A stretch of 64,000 bases of DNA from Steromphala cineraria (taxonomy: Eukaryota > Mollusca > Gastropoda > Trochida > Trochidae), in assembly GCA_916613615.1 (NCBI GenBank), contig OU744731.1, positions 50,754,645 to 50,818,644 of the forward strand, given 5' to 3'. Shown here piece after piece: positions 53,690 through 64,000 of the stretch. How positions within the stretch are numbered: the first letter of the stretch is position 1; each line of letters opens with the position of its first letter. The translations under genes were made by a program, and so were the position numbers. The notes under the pieces are model-generated. The model ran no database searches. It was not told where the DNA came from and saw nothing but the letters and a program-made list of their open reading frames with translations.

Positions 53690-55432
53690 CAGCTAGAATG
53701 GAAAGACAACAGACCGAAACCCCGAGAAGTCCCGAAGGTAGTGGTTGGCGAACACCGAGTCTGACTTCCAGAAACAGTCAGCCATGATGTCCGCCACCGC
53801 AAAGTTGCTGTGGAGGGCCATCGTCGCCGAGATAGCCCTGATCTCGTGCGGATTAACCTCGCATGCACGAGGGAGCGAGATCCGCAACCTATTACGCATC
53901 TAACCCCGCAGAGCGGAGGTAGATGCTCAGATGTCTTTTGTCTATCTCCCGAACACTGGCCTGAGAATGAGGGATGAAAGTGTCCTCCTCCCTTGACGCA
54001 CTGTCCGGGTTCTCTCGGGGTAGATCCGTAGTGCCCGTACTGGGCAGAGGAGGCAATTCTCCTGTCTGTCGGATCAACACTTCTAGAAATGGACGGTAAC
54101 GAGAAAGTTCTACCCCTCTCGTCTGCGGTTAGTACCTTACAGATAAACTCAGCCGCCAGCCCCAGAGAGGCTGAACCTCCGTCCCTCACATCAAAACACA
54201 GGGGGTCCGCATGGAGAACATATAGATACGCAGAGCCCGCAACGGACAAGAGAGACGACCCTGCTCGTGGACGGGAAGATTGGCGGCAGTGTGAAGGTCC
54301 TCCCGCGTTCGTCGGCGCTTTGGTTCTCGCAGATGAGAACTGGCGCAAGCCCCAAAATCGTTGAACCTCCTATTCTCACCTCAAACCTGAGCAAATCGGC
54401 TTGCAGCGTGTGCAACTCGGATATACAGTCGAACCTCGGATACCCGGACTCCGCGCTATCCGGCCGATTTTAGAGTGCATGCTAGTGTAAAGAACGTACC
54501 CGGAACTCGTGCTCCCGGGCCCAGACGCCGTTTTTCCCCAAACCATGTCTGTATATTTGCACAGGGAATTGATTCAGTTCTCCGAAAACGAAAAGCAAGG
54601 TCTGAGGATGCTCACAACCAATTAGTACTGTCTTCCACACGACTCGTTAAGCTAAGTGATAATCCTCACGCTCACTCTAAAGTGAAGCTAACTGATAACC
54701 CCCTCGCTCTCACTTCAAGTTGATTGAACAATCAGCTGGTAACGCTTGTCATTGAGTCCTGTTAATTGACACGTGAGAACAACTTGTCAGTTGTGAAAAT
54801 ATCTTACAGTGAAAACAAGTACCGTCCCCTATACGTTGCCAGGCCTTTTAGCAGGGGCGAATGGCGAGTCAACCTGCTCAACGCTGACCACATAGCCCCC
54901 AAGAAGGCGGATTAAAAGGAGAGACGCAGCAGCGCTGTGTCCGTCAGCGGTTCATGGTACTCAGGTTGAGGAGATTAAGTACCACAGCTAGATCCCATAC
55001 CTGTTCATTCAAATGAACCCTAAAGGATGGAGACCAACCCGGGATCCTAATTACGAAGGACGGACATACCCATTGAAAAGCGTATAGTTTGCATGTGGAA
55101 GACCGCTGAGAAGTCGCCAATCCAGCGACACCATGCATGAGGTAGGACTTACGAATACCGGTGAGTGAGATCCCGATGTCAGATCTTGGAGCGGCCGTTC
55201 GGTCCAAGATCTCACACGCATACTTGTCCAGGCCAAGGGGGTAGGGAGTCCCCCAAGGAGTCAAACGCTCCTCGGAAGCGCTCCCGTGCCTGTTGCCTCT
55301 CCCACGCTGGGATTCCTTGGGAGTCCTTTTGGGCGAGGGACCAGCATTGAAGTCCTTGCGAACCTTGTCTGACCGACCCCCTTCCTGAAAGTAAATGCCG
55401 CTGGTCCTAGGACCTGTCGGCGATAGGGGCAA
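53690..55432 (-). pseudogene. Tyrosine recombinase (DIRS/Ngaro type) pseudogene
   Basis: The end at 53693-53899 reads HEIRAISATMALHSN, WKSDSVF and NHYLRDFSG: the H-x-x-R box and the nucleophile tyrosine context usual at the C-terminus of retrotransposon tyrosine recombinases. Upstream, in another frame at 53892-54080, is EVLIRQTGELPPL and IDKRHLSIYL, so a frameshift lies near 53895. At 54190-54415 a segment with LQADLLRFEVRIGG is followed downstream by a second, diverged copy (LHADPLCFDVRDGG), an internal duplication. At 54944-55432 KLYAFQW and WDLAVVLNLL resemble the N-terminal DNA-binding domain. Stops, frame changes and a transposon-like insertion at about 54426 mean no functional protein. 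Confidence 0.7.
54426..54840 (+). mobile_element. Possible pogo/Tigger-type fragment inserted in the recombinase pseudogene
   Basis: CAGTCGAACCTCGGATACCC after TATA looks like a pogo/Tigger terminal inverted repeat. The matching right end was not found, so the border at about 54840 is a guess set by the gap between recombinase domains. Confidence 0.35.
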
Positions 55433-55754
55433 GATCCCCTTATGTTCTAAAATGCGTTGCTGTGCCTACGGAGGAGACCACGCCACCTCCCGCTACTAGG
55501 CGGTTGGTGAGCTCTCGTTGGTGGGTCTCCTGACCATGTCGCAGCGTTCCTGCGACCTACCAATCAAAAAAGTGTCGCTGACACTCCTGAGATATATCTG
55601 CGGGAGATTGATGCGGCGTGAGTGATTAATGCCTCCCGTCTCAGGTTGATGACCCCGCTTGGCGAGGACAGTCATGCTGGCCGGACAAGAGGCCGACAGA
55701 CACTGGGTGGGCGACTCCTTGGGCTGCCAAGCGACTGACGTCCTCATCCTAGGG

Positions 55755-55770
55755 GGGGGGGGGGGGGATT
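55755..55770 (+). repeat. Poly-G run of about 16
   Basis: An uninterrupted G run at about 55752-55767, a likely site of sequencing or slippage error. It disturbs frames on both strands. Confidence 0.7.
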
Positions 55771-56149
55771 GGTGGAAGAGTGGAATGGGTGGTGACGCGA
55801 CCGGGAGTCCCGACCTCTGGCGATCAGAGATCACTAGAGGCGGGGGAAGAGGCCCGGCTGTCGAGGAGACCCCTTGTCTCATGATCCCTTCTTGCTGCCA
55901 GGAAGAGACGGTGGAAGAAGAGCAGAAGGAGATACCCGACTCGCCTCCGTCCACCAGCTGGGAGCCTGGAAAGAAAGGCGCAGACACTTCAGGAGAAGAA
56001 GAATAGGGGAAGAGGAGACATGTGTCTCCTGATCCTACCTTGCTTCTAGAGGGACGCTCCCCTGAGTGAGTGCCACGAGCGCGAGGGGCGGCCAAGCACA
56101 CAAGGGCACGCTAATCCCAAATCGGCGGAGTTAAGAGTTAAGAGCGAGG

Positions 56150-58150
56150 AATACGAGCGCGAGTGCCCGCAGAAGTGAACGTCCAAGGAAGCACCTACTC
56201 GATAGTAGACGCTAGTGGAGCGCACACCAATCCGTCGAGCGTACTACCAAGCCACACGCGTTAATCACCTCCCTGGAGGGAGCCCCCGAGTTAAGAGCGA
56301 GAACCACGAGCACTGCTACGCGTCACGTGTCAATCACCTCCACACAGGTTCTACCCCTAGAGGGAAGCTCCCCTGAGTTAAGAGCGAGAGACACGAGCAC
56401 TACCAAGTGCACAAGTGCACGTCCAAACAAACGGCTACTCACTAGTAGACACACGCGTCAATCACCTCTCCACTCAGGCGCTGCCTCTAGAGGGAAGTTC
56501 CCTGAGCTAAGAGCGAGAGACACGAGCACTCGCGATCGCACGTCCATTCAAACGGCTACTCATTAGTAGACACACACAGATCGCCTATCCACTCAGGCGC
56601 TTCCCCCAGAGGAAGTGATTGATTGGACGCCTACGAGTACTACCAAGTGCACAAGTGCACGTCCAATCAAACGGCTACTCACTAGTAGACACACGCGTCA
56701 ATCACCTCTCCACTCAGGCGCTACCCCTTGAGGGAAGCTCCCCTGAGTTAAGAGCGAGCGACACGAGTACTAGCAATCGCACGTCCAATCAAACAGCTAC
56801 TCACTAGTAGACACACGCGCCAATCACCTCTCCACTCAGGCGCTACCCCTAGAGGGAAGCTCCCCTGAGTTAAGAGCGAGAGACACGAGTACTACCAAGT
56901 GCACAAGTGCACGTCCAATCAAACGGCTACTCACTAGTAGACACACGCGCCAATCACCTCTCCACTCAGGCGCTACCCCTAGAGGGAAGCTCCCCTGAGT
57001 TAAGAGCGAGAGACACGAGCACTAGCGATTGCACGTCCAATCAAACGGCTACTCACTAGTAGACACACGCGTCAATCACCTCTCCACTCAGGCGCTTCCC
57101 CTAGAGGGAAGCTCCCTTGAGTTAAGAGCGAGAGACACGAGCACTAGCGATCGCACGTCCAATCAAACGGCTACTCACTAGTAGACACACACGTCAATCA
57201 CCTCTCCACTCAGGCGCTTCCCCTAGAGGGAAGCTCCCCTGAGTTAAGAGCGAGAGACACGAGCACTAGCGATCGCACGTCCAATCAAACGGCTACTCAC
57301 TAGTAGACACACGCGTCAATCACCTCTCCACTCAGGCGCTTCCCCTAGAGGGAAGCTCCCCTGAGTTAAGAGCGAGAGACACGAGCACTAGCGATCGCAC
57401 GTCCAATCAAACGGCTACTCACTAGTAGACACACGCGTCAATCACCTCTCCACTCAGGCGCTTCCCCTAGAGGGAAGCTCCCCTGAGTTAAGAGCGAGAG
57501 ACACGAGCACTAGCGATCTCACGTCCAATCAAACGGCTACTCACTAGTAGACACACGCGTCAATCACCTCTCCACTCAGGCGCTTCCCCTAGAGGGAAGC
57601 TCCCCTGAGTTAAGAGCGAGAGACACGAGCACTAGCGATCGCACGTCCAATCAAACGGCTACTCACTAGTAGACACACGCGTCAATCACCTCTCCACTCA
57701 GGCGCTTCCCCTAGAGGGAAGCTCCCCTGAGTTAAGAGCGAGAGACACGAGCACTAGCGATCGCACGTCCAATCAAACGGCTACTCACTAGTAGACACAC
57801 GCGTCAATCACCTCTCCACTCAGGCGCTTCCCCTAGAGGGAAGCTCCCCTGAGTTAAGAGCGAGAGACACGAGCACTAGCGATCGCACGTCCAATCAAAC
57901 GGCTACTCACTAGTAGACACACGCGTCAATCACCTCTCCACTCAGGCGCTTCCCCTAGAGGGAAGCTCCCCTGAGTTAAGAGCGAGAGACACGAGCACTA
58001 GCGATCTCACGTCCAATCAAACGGCTACTCACTAGTAGACACACGCGTCAATCACCTCTCCACTCAGGCGCTTCCCCTAGAGGGAAGCTCCCCTGAGTTA
58101 AGAGCGAGAGACACGAGCACTAGCAAGCGCACGTCCAATCAAACAAACAC
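56150..58150. repeat. 122 bp satellite array, about 16 units
   Basis: Unit holds CACGTCCAATCAAACGGCTA, CTCACTAGTAGACACACGCG, CTCAGGCGCTTCCCCTAGAG and GAGTTAAGAGCGAGAGACAC. Units between about 57030 and 58080 are almost identical; the left units are more diverged (for example ACCAAGTGCACAAGTGCACG inserts). GC-rich, unlike the rest of the window. Confidence 0.93.
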
Positions 58151-59430
58151 TCAGTTAAGAGCGAGACACACGCGCGCGAGGGGCGCGCACCTAGCGCCAC
58201 GCATCAGTCACCTCTCCGCTCAGGCGCTTCCCATAGCGGGAACCTCCCCTGAGTTAAGAGCGGGAGACACGCGCGCGAGGGTGCAACCGAGAGGGGAGAG
58301 CGCCTGAAGCGTCTTGACCCACTCGTGAGCCAGTGACGCACGAAGTGAGAGGGAAGGAAGCATGGAGCGCCACGACCCAGAGTCAGTAAGAACCCGAGGA
58401 ACATGAGAGGAAAAGAAACCAAACCAAACCTGCCTCGAGTCAAGGTTCGAATTAATCAACAGGAGACAAACCCCCATCAAGCAAGCGGGGAGGGCGCCTG
58501 GAGCGCCTCGCCACTAGCAAGACAGCATCTTAAGCATCCCACGCAAGTCAAGATCAGAGAAGCATGGAGAGCGCCTGCATGAACGCCTCACCCACTACCC
58601 AATCAAAAAGTGGACACGAAGAGAGATAGCGCCTGACGCGCCTCAGCTTCTGTCCCGCGAACCTGAGCGTCAGACGCACATCTAGCGCCACGCATTAGTC
58701 ACCTCTCCGCTCAGGCGCTTCTCATAGAGAGTTGAAGAGCGAGAGACACGCGACACAAGCGCACGCCAATCCAAGCGCCAGCAAGAGCACATCCAAGCGC
58801 CTGGGAAGCGCGAGCGAGGGGACGTCCAAGCGCACGTCCACTCTAAGCGCAAGGGAGGCGGTAGGGCGCCTGACGCGGCAGGCGGCAGACGTTCAACAGG
58901 CCACACTGAAGTGCAAGCCAGAGACGGTAGACGAGAGGTCTACCTCCAAACCAGCCAAGCGTAGCAGCCAGGCGACCCGGCACGAAACCCACGTGCAACC
59001 CGGGCCAGCCGAAATCAACAACAGCTGACGAAGTCAACTGCTGAAAAAAAAAACCGGCAACAAATACATGGAAAGAGGCACTAACTACTTCGCAAGAAAT
59101 AGTTAACCCTCTAACCCTGTAACAGGGAAGAGAAACACAAGAAAAGGTTTATTAAACACAAAAGCAGTCGGAAAACTAGAGCTAACAAAAACACAAGTGT
59201 CCTTGATGGCCGACAGAAAAGCAATGATGAGGTAGGGTTAGCCACCTGGTGGTGAGTTTCAGTACAGGTTTGGGCAGCGATAACTCTGTCTTTACTCTGT
59301 GTAAGGATTGTCGGAATTAGACAGATTAGGATAATCGGGCATATTGTTAACTATCGAGGAGAGTATATTAAATAATATTAATAATGACATGATATCAGGT
59401 TACAGGAATGAATGGTAATTTGTATAATCT
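58090..59430. repeat. 1341 bp tandem duplication, copy 1
   Basis: Matches 59431-60770 at a constant offset of 1341 (58204/59545, 58732/60073). It covers the end of the satellite, a GC-rich spacer, the right inverted end of the element and about 60 bases of outside DNA up to TTGTATAATCT. Paired ORFs in both copies reflect the duplication, not conserved genes. Confidence 0.93.
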
Positions 59431-60770
59431 CCCCTGAGTTAAGAGCGAGAGACACGAGCACTAGCAAGCGCACGTCCAATCAAACAGCCACTCAGTTAAG
59501 AGCGAGACACACGCGCGCGAGGGGCGCGCACCTAGCGCCACGCATCAGTCACCTCTCCGCTCAGGCGCTTCCCATAGCGGGAACCTCCCCTGAGTTAAGA
59601 GCGGGAGACACGCGCGCGAGGGTGCAACCGAGAGGGGAGAGCGCCTGAAGCGTCTTGACCCACTCGTGAGCCAGTGACGCACGAAGTGAGAGGGAAGGAA
59701 GCATGGAGCGCCACGACCCAGAGTCAGTAAGAACCTGAGGAACATGAGAGGAAAAGAAACCAAACCAAACCTGCCTCGAGTCAAGGTTCGAATTAATCAA
59801 CAGGAGACAAACCCCCATCAAGCAAGCGGGGAGGGCGCCTGGAGCGCCTCGCCACTAGCAAGACAGCATCTTAAGCATCCCACGCAAGTCAAGATCAGAG
59901 AAGCATGGAGAGCGCCTGCATGAACGCCTCACCCACTACCCAATCAAAAAGTGGACACGAAGAGAGATAGCGCCTGACGCGCCTCAGCTTCTGTCCCGCG
60001 AACCTGAGCGTCAGACGCACATCTAGCGCCACGCATTAGTCACCTCTCCGCTCAGGCGCTTCTCATAGAGAGTTGAAGAGCGAGAGACACGCGACACAAG
60101 CGCACGCCAATCCAAGCGCCAGCAAGAGCACATCCAAGCGCCTGGGAAGCGCGAGCGAGGGGACGTCCAAGCGCACGTCCACTCTAAGCGCAAGGGAGGC
60201 GGTAGGGCGCCTGACGCGGCAGGCGGCAGACGTTCAACAGGCCACACTGAAGTGCAAGCCAGAGACGGTAGACGAGAGGTCTACCTCCAAACCAGCCAAG
60301 CGTAGCAGCCAGGCGACCCGGCACGAAACCCACGTGCAACCCGGGCCAGCCGAAATCAACAACAGCTGACGAAGTCAACTGCTGAAAAAAAAAACCGGCA
60401 ACAAATACATGGAAAGAGGCACTAACTACTTCGCAAGAAATAGTTAACCCTCTAACCCTGTAACAGGGAAGAGAAACACAAGAAAAGGTTTATTAAACAC
60501 AAAAGCAGTCGGAAAACTAGAGCTAACAAAAACACAAGTGTCCTTGATGGCCGACAGAAAAGCAATGATGACGTAGGGTTAGCCACCTGGTGGTGAGTTT
60601 CAGTACAGGTTTGGGCAGCGATAACTCTGTCTTTACTCTGTGTAAGGATTGTCGGAATTAGACAGATTAGGATAATCGGGCATATTGTTAACTATCGAGG
60701 AGAGTATATTAAATAATATTAATAATGACATGATATCAGGTTACAGGAATGAATGGTAATTTGTATAATC
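59431..60770. repeat. 1341 bp tandem duplication, copy 2
   Basis: It differs from copy 1 at few sites (AACCCGAGG versus AACCTGAGG near 59737; GATGAGGTAGG versus GATGACGTAGG near 60569). The junction with copy 1 falls in TAATCT/CCCCTGAG with only two or three bases of possible microhomology. Confidence 0.93.
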
Positions 60771-60772
60771 TT
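60758..60772. repeat. Right 15 bp direct repeat AATTTGTATAATCTT
   Basis: Candidate target-site duplication partner of 53112-53126. The first 14 bases also occur at 59417-59430 at the end of duplication copy 1. Confidence 0.6.
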
Positions 60773-61770
60773 GTTCAGACTTTGGTAACAAACTCATTCT
60801 TCACAAGATGATAATGATAATAGTAACTGAGCTCGATCTGTCCTCGAAGTTGGAGCTGCCACTCAAGGGGTGAGGAAACTGATTGTTTTATGATTGCTGA
60901 GGAATGATCGATGTGAGGAGAAAGAGTGCCAGGCTACAGAGACCTTCTTCTCATGGCAGCATCGTGAGGAATATCTAGATTAATGGTTCACTAGTCCTAA
61001 GCTAGATTTAGTTGTTATACTGGTCCCTCCTGTTTTGAATCTGCGTTAGATTAGATTACATAATGTCCCCAAGTTATGTTGAAGTTATGTTAGTATAAGA
61101 TCGTGTTTGGATAGGGAGTGAGTGCGTTATTGCTTGGGCAATATTTTAAGCAATAACAGCGGGATTGAATAGGAAACCATTTCATTTGTACATTGATTTT
61201 GTTATTGAAACAAAAGCAATAACTTTGAACAGAGATGCAGGGAGCTAGTGTTAGACTTTTACCATGGAGGAAATACCATAGGTAAAACATACAAATCATA
61301 CATTATCCTTATTTTTGTTTTGCAAGTTCTAAATACCTCTTAAAGAGCTATTAAGTATTTTTATACAAACTTACGATTATTGCCCAAAATCTATCTCATT
61401 TAAATATACACACAAATTATCACCATTTTGTTAGACCTAAAATAAGCTAAGAAACCGAAATAATTAGTAGAGGTGTTTCCTCAGGCTATAAATAAATCAA
61501 GGAAATTATGTTCATTTTCAAAGCACTGTGGTCAACTCGTACCCAAACTAAATGACCAAGGTCTGTTTGATGCTACATTATCATCTAATGTTGTGTTTTG
61601 TCGTTTTAAATATATTTCTTAAACATTACAGGTCATTTAGATGACATGTTCCAGATAGCCTGTATCAGAAACTTTTTGAATTTGAAATTATTGCAAGGTA
61701 TAAAAAACCTCTACGATGAATTGTTAATGAATACTTAGCTTTAAAACTTTATCTCATTAATACAAGATAT
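60773..61770. other. Intergenic or intronic sequence, no firm feature
   Basis: A short minus-strand frame near 60785-60870 (PLEWQLQLRGQIELSYYY) looks somewhat protein-like, but I found no matching splice phase with the SPFH-like gene. The rest is AT-rich. Confidence 0.4.
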
Positions 61771-61920
61771 AGAGAATCTCACTAAAGTGTCTTCTGATAT
61801 CAAATATATCAACACAAGTTGATAAAAGTAACAAATATCCAAGGCTTGCCAAGGATATTTTACTTTAATCCATGAGTGTTGATATATTTGATATCAGTAG
61901 TCGCTTGGGTGAGATTCTAT
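61771..61920. mobile_element. Foldback MITE, about 150 bp
   Basis: GAATCTCACTAAAGTGTCTT..GATATCAAATATATCAACAC is mirrored by GTGTTGATATATTTGATATC..GGGTGAGATTC. No coding content. Confidence 0.7.
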
Positions 61921-62004
61921 TTCTCATCCAAAATCATATTTCATCATTTGCATGAAAAATGTACATCTTTGAACACTGCATAGCTCTTAAACTCCTAAAC
62001 CAGT

Positions 62005-62505
62005 CATAGCACTGTGACGTCATTGTGTTTATGATGTCATAGCAATTAGTCTGATTAAAATCGACCGTGCTCCGAGGATAAAATATCAAAAATATTGTCT
62101 CTATCGTGGCTCGAACCATTCGGGATATCCTCTACGTCTCGGTCTGAATGCACCCACCTCTATCGCGTGTTGCTATAACCAGTTTAGCGCAGACAGACCC
62201 AGTCGTAAGCTATCCAATCACATCTTCGTTTTTAAATAGTGTTTAGCGGCGATTATGTATAACGAATGGTACACTGGAGTTACCTGCCCCTGAGGGATAC
62301 CAAAGCTTTCACTGCGCTCCTTTCGATTGGCTAGATGAGCTTGTGTCAGAACATGCGGGCAATAGGGATGCCTTCAGACTGTGAATGAGCGGAAAGCCGG
62401 GCTGGGTGAGGTTCGAACCCCGCTAGAGATAATATTTTTTACACTTTTTTCCTCGAATCACAGTCAATTTTAATCAGAATGTCATAGCATTGTGGCATCA
62501 TTTCT
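62005..62505. mobile_element. Foldback element with GGTTCGAACC-like motifs in its arms
   Basis: The minus strand of about 62005-62118 and the plus strand of about 62410-62505 match over roughly 90 bases with gaps: GGTTCGA(G/A)CC, TAGAGA(C/T)AATATTTTT, TTTTAATCAGA and ATGTCATAGCA-like text. GGTTCGAACC resembles a tRNA B box, but no A box or cloverleaf was found. Confidence 0.55.
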
Positions 62506-63600
62506 GATGATACAAAACATTTGTGATGTCATGTCCCTTCTGTTGACAGGGCATTGTTCAAAATCTACTGTCAAAGCGATATCTCCTAGGAAATATCGCT
62601 TGATCTTTCACAAGCGATATCTCCTGTGGAACACAGTTTTGGATGATAAATCATATTTATTATCTCAAAAGGATTGATAAGTCAAGTTGTCGAGTTGCTC
62701 TTTTAGATATGACTGACATTAGAATTACATATTAACATACAAACAAATATTACTAAAAACTGGCATAACCATTAATTATTTTAAAAGCAAGTTGATGTTA
62801 TTTGCCTATGTCCATTTGGTCAGTAAGAAATGACCAATTTTATTGTGATATCGCAGTCCTTGAAAGAATGAAGAACAGCCTTATTTGCTTATAAAGTTAC
62901 AACTGTAAACTGTAAACAAAAATATCAACACACATATTTTCTCACTTTTTTTTCACATTTTATAGCATTCTCTTGGTGTCAATATAGTTGTGGTTAAATT
63001 TTCACAATATTTATTGTTGAAACATAATTTATTTAAATGTTAAAAGTTAAATTAGGAAAAGCTTTTTATGTCCAATGATAGGCCATATAAACAAGTTACT
63101 AAATTTTGTTTATAAAAACCACAGTTTATGATATCAAGGTATAAAAATCATACGGTACGCCTATCCCTGTTGCAGAAACTGGGTCAGATAGGCCTGAGCA
63201 TTTGACTATGAGAAAGTAATGAGAATCTGTAACGGGTTGAAAATACGTCAGAAAATTAAACTCTAGCTTATAGAACATGAAATATTGATGTTAATTGATG
63301 CATAATAAAAACATCTATTCTCAGGAATGGCCATCTTGCCAAATTCACTCATGAGACTATCAAAGACGCATCATCAAATACAAACCTTGCCAGTGAAATT
63401 TGTATGATGTCTTGTAGACAAAGACACTGATTTCAAGAGATAATACATTGACAGCATTCAGTCTAAAGTGTTTATGCTCTTAAAGTTACAAAGGATGACA
63501 TTTCCCCATTTTTCTAAGAAACTTTCCCCTTCGTGAGTACTACTGAATAAATGCAAGCCATTTCTCTCAACGTGATGTTTTGCTTCCATCTCGATAAGCT
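62506..63600. other. AT-rich sequence with one short hairpin
   Basis: A hairpin at about 62573-62628 uses repeated AAGCGATATCTCCT and AGGAAATATCGCTT. Nothing else recognised. Confidence 0.5.
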
Positions 63601-63605
63601 ATTAC

Positions 63606-63951
63606 CGTATTTCCTCTAATAAGCGCCGGGCCTCAATTAAGCGCCGGGCCTCTAATAAGCACCGGGGGTCATAAGTAGATGAGAAAATAAGCGCTGGGCC
63701 TCTTATAAGCGCCGGGTCTCTAATAAGCGCCGGGTCTCTAATAAGCGCCGGGTCGAAACCATTGAATTAATGTCCCTTAGTAAACATTTTACAGATATTC
63801 ATTGTAAAATACTGTCTTACACAAACTTCAATTATCTATAAAAGAAATAAGAGCCGGGCCTCCAATAAGCGCCGGGTCTCTAATAAGCGCAGGGAGGTAA
63901 AGGGGTGCTGAAAAAATAAGCGCCCGGGCGCTTATTAGAGGAAATACGGTA
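63606..63951. mobile_element. MITE with CCGTATTTCCTCTAATAAGC inverted ends and internal 18 bp repeats
   Basis: The left end CCGTATTTCCTCTAATAAGC and right end GCTTATTAGAGGAAATACGG are perfect inverted repeats flanked by TA. The interior is partly a degenerate repeat of TAATAAGCGCCGGGTCTC. TA flanks suggest a Tc1/mariner-type mobiliser. Confidence 0.75.
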
Positions 63952-64000
63952 TGCTAATGAGGTCAAGGTGGTGTGTAAATGATTATGCATGTCACAACAT

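Larger units (their letters stand above)
53473..60714 (-). mobile_element. Large element with 39 bp inverted ends and a decayed tyrosine recombinase (DIRS-like?)
   Basis: Bases 53473-53511 and 60676-60714 are perfect inverted repeats of 39 bases (ATTTAATATACTCTCCTCGA onward). The minus strand near the left end carries remains of a DIRS/Ngaro-type tyrosine recombinase; the rest is GC-rich sequence, a 122 bp satellite and a 1341 bp duplication. No reverse transcriptase is visible. Inverted ends plus such a recombinase fit a non-autonomous DIRS-like element. A DNA transposon that captured a recombinase piece is the main alternative. Confidence 0.6.

Noticed and set aside
53680..54348. 222-codon minus-strand ORF taken as a gene
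   Set aside because: Mostly out of frame with the recognisable recombinase motifs; the motifs lie in other frames, so it is a shadow over a pseudogene.
58204..60378. Paired ORFs of 74-98 codons in the GC-rich duplicated segment
   Set aside because: Conserved only through the 1341 bp duplication; low-complexity content and open on both strands.
60785..60870. Possible additional exon of the SPFH-like gene (PLEWQLQLRGQ)
   Set aside because: No donor in a suitable phase and no domain fit; may be repeat-derived.
62405..62425. tRNA gene suggested by GGTTCGAACCCCGC
   Set aside because: No A box, acceptor stem or anticodon arm could be placed.

Overview
The window looks like a piece of an invertebrate nuclear genome. 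Genes are split into small exons with GT-AG introns, introns are AT-rich, and tandem repeats, foldback elements and transposons are dense. Several repeat styles (units ending in GAGCTAAAAAT after GGAC/GGAT runs, AAGGGAAGTAACTCT motifs in inverted repeats, a BEL/Pao retrotransposon) remind me of molluscs. That placement is inference from memory and was not searched.

Layout. 1-4566 (minus): a BEL/Pao retrotransposon polyprotein, open for 1522 codons without a stop and running off the left edge (gag, zinc knuckles, protease, reverse transcriptase, RNase H; the integrase would lie outside). 5569-29497 (plus): the 3' part of a large coiled-coil gene. I reconstructed 16 exons whose phases all agree; they encode 829 residues and end in a basic, Gly/Tyr/Asp-rich tail. 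29498-42355: intergenic DNA dominated by minisatellites (62, 22 and 74 bp units). 42356-51742 (minus): the 3' part of a second, convergent gene, 8 phase-consistent exons encoding 269 residues with an SPFH/band-7-like domain followed by a coiled coil. 51743-64000: probably introns or upstream DNA of that gene, filled with repeats. These include a 7.6 kb block at 53112-60772 holding inverted repeats, a decayed tyrosine-recombinase gene, a 122 bp satellite and a 1341 bp tandem duplication.

The most unusual signal is how tandem arrays sit on exon borders. In the coiled-coil gene the intron before exon 14 carries 14 full copies of an 80 bp unit. Each copy holds a TGTCTGTAG acceptor, a stop-free 39 nt segment in phase 0 and, in 13 of 14, a GTGAGT donor: a ladder of potential 13-residue cassette exons. 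Just upstream lie about 34 copies of a pyrimidine-rich 29 bp unit ending in CTAG. A similar ladder repeats the acceptor and start of exon 4, another repeats the end and donor of exon 11, and the 74 bp minisatellite (about 105 units) is built on the last codons and stop of the SPFH-like gene.

No RNA gene, CRISPR array, promoter or poly(A) site could be assigned with confidence. Neither host gene has its 5' end in the window.
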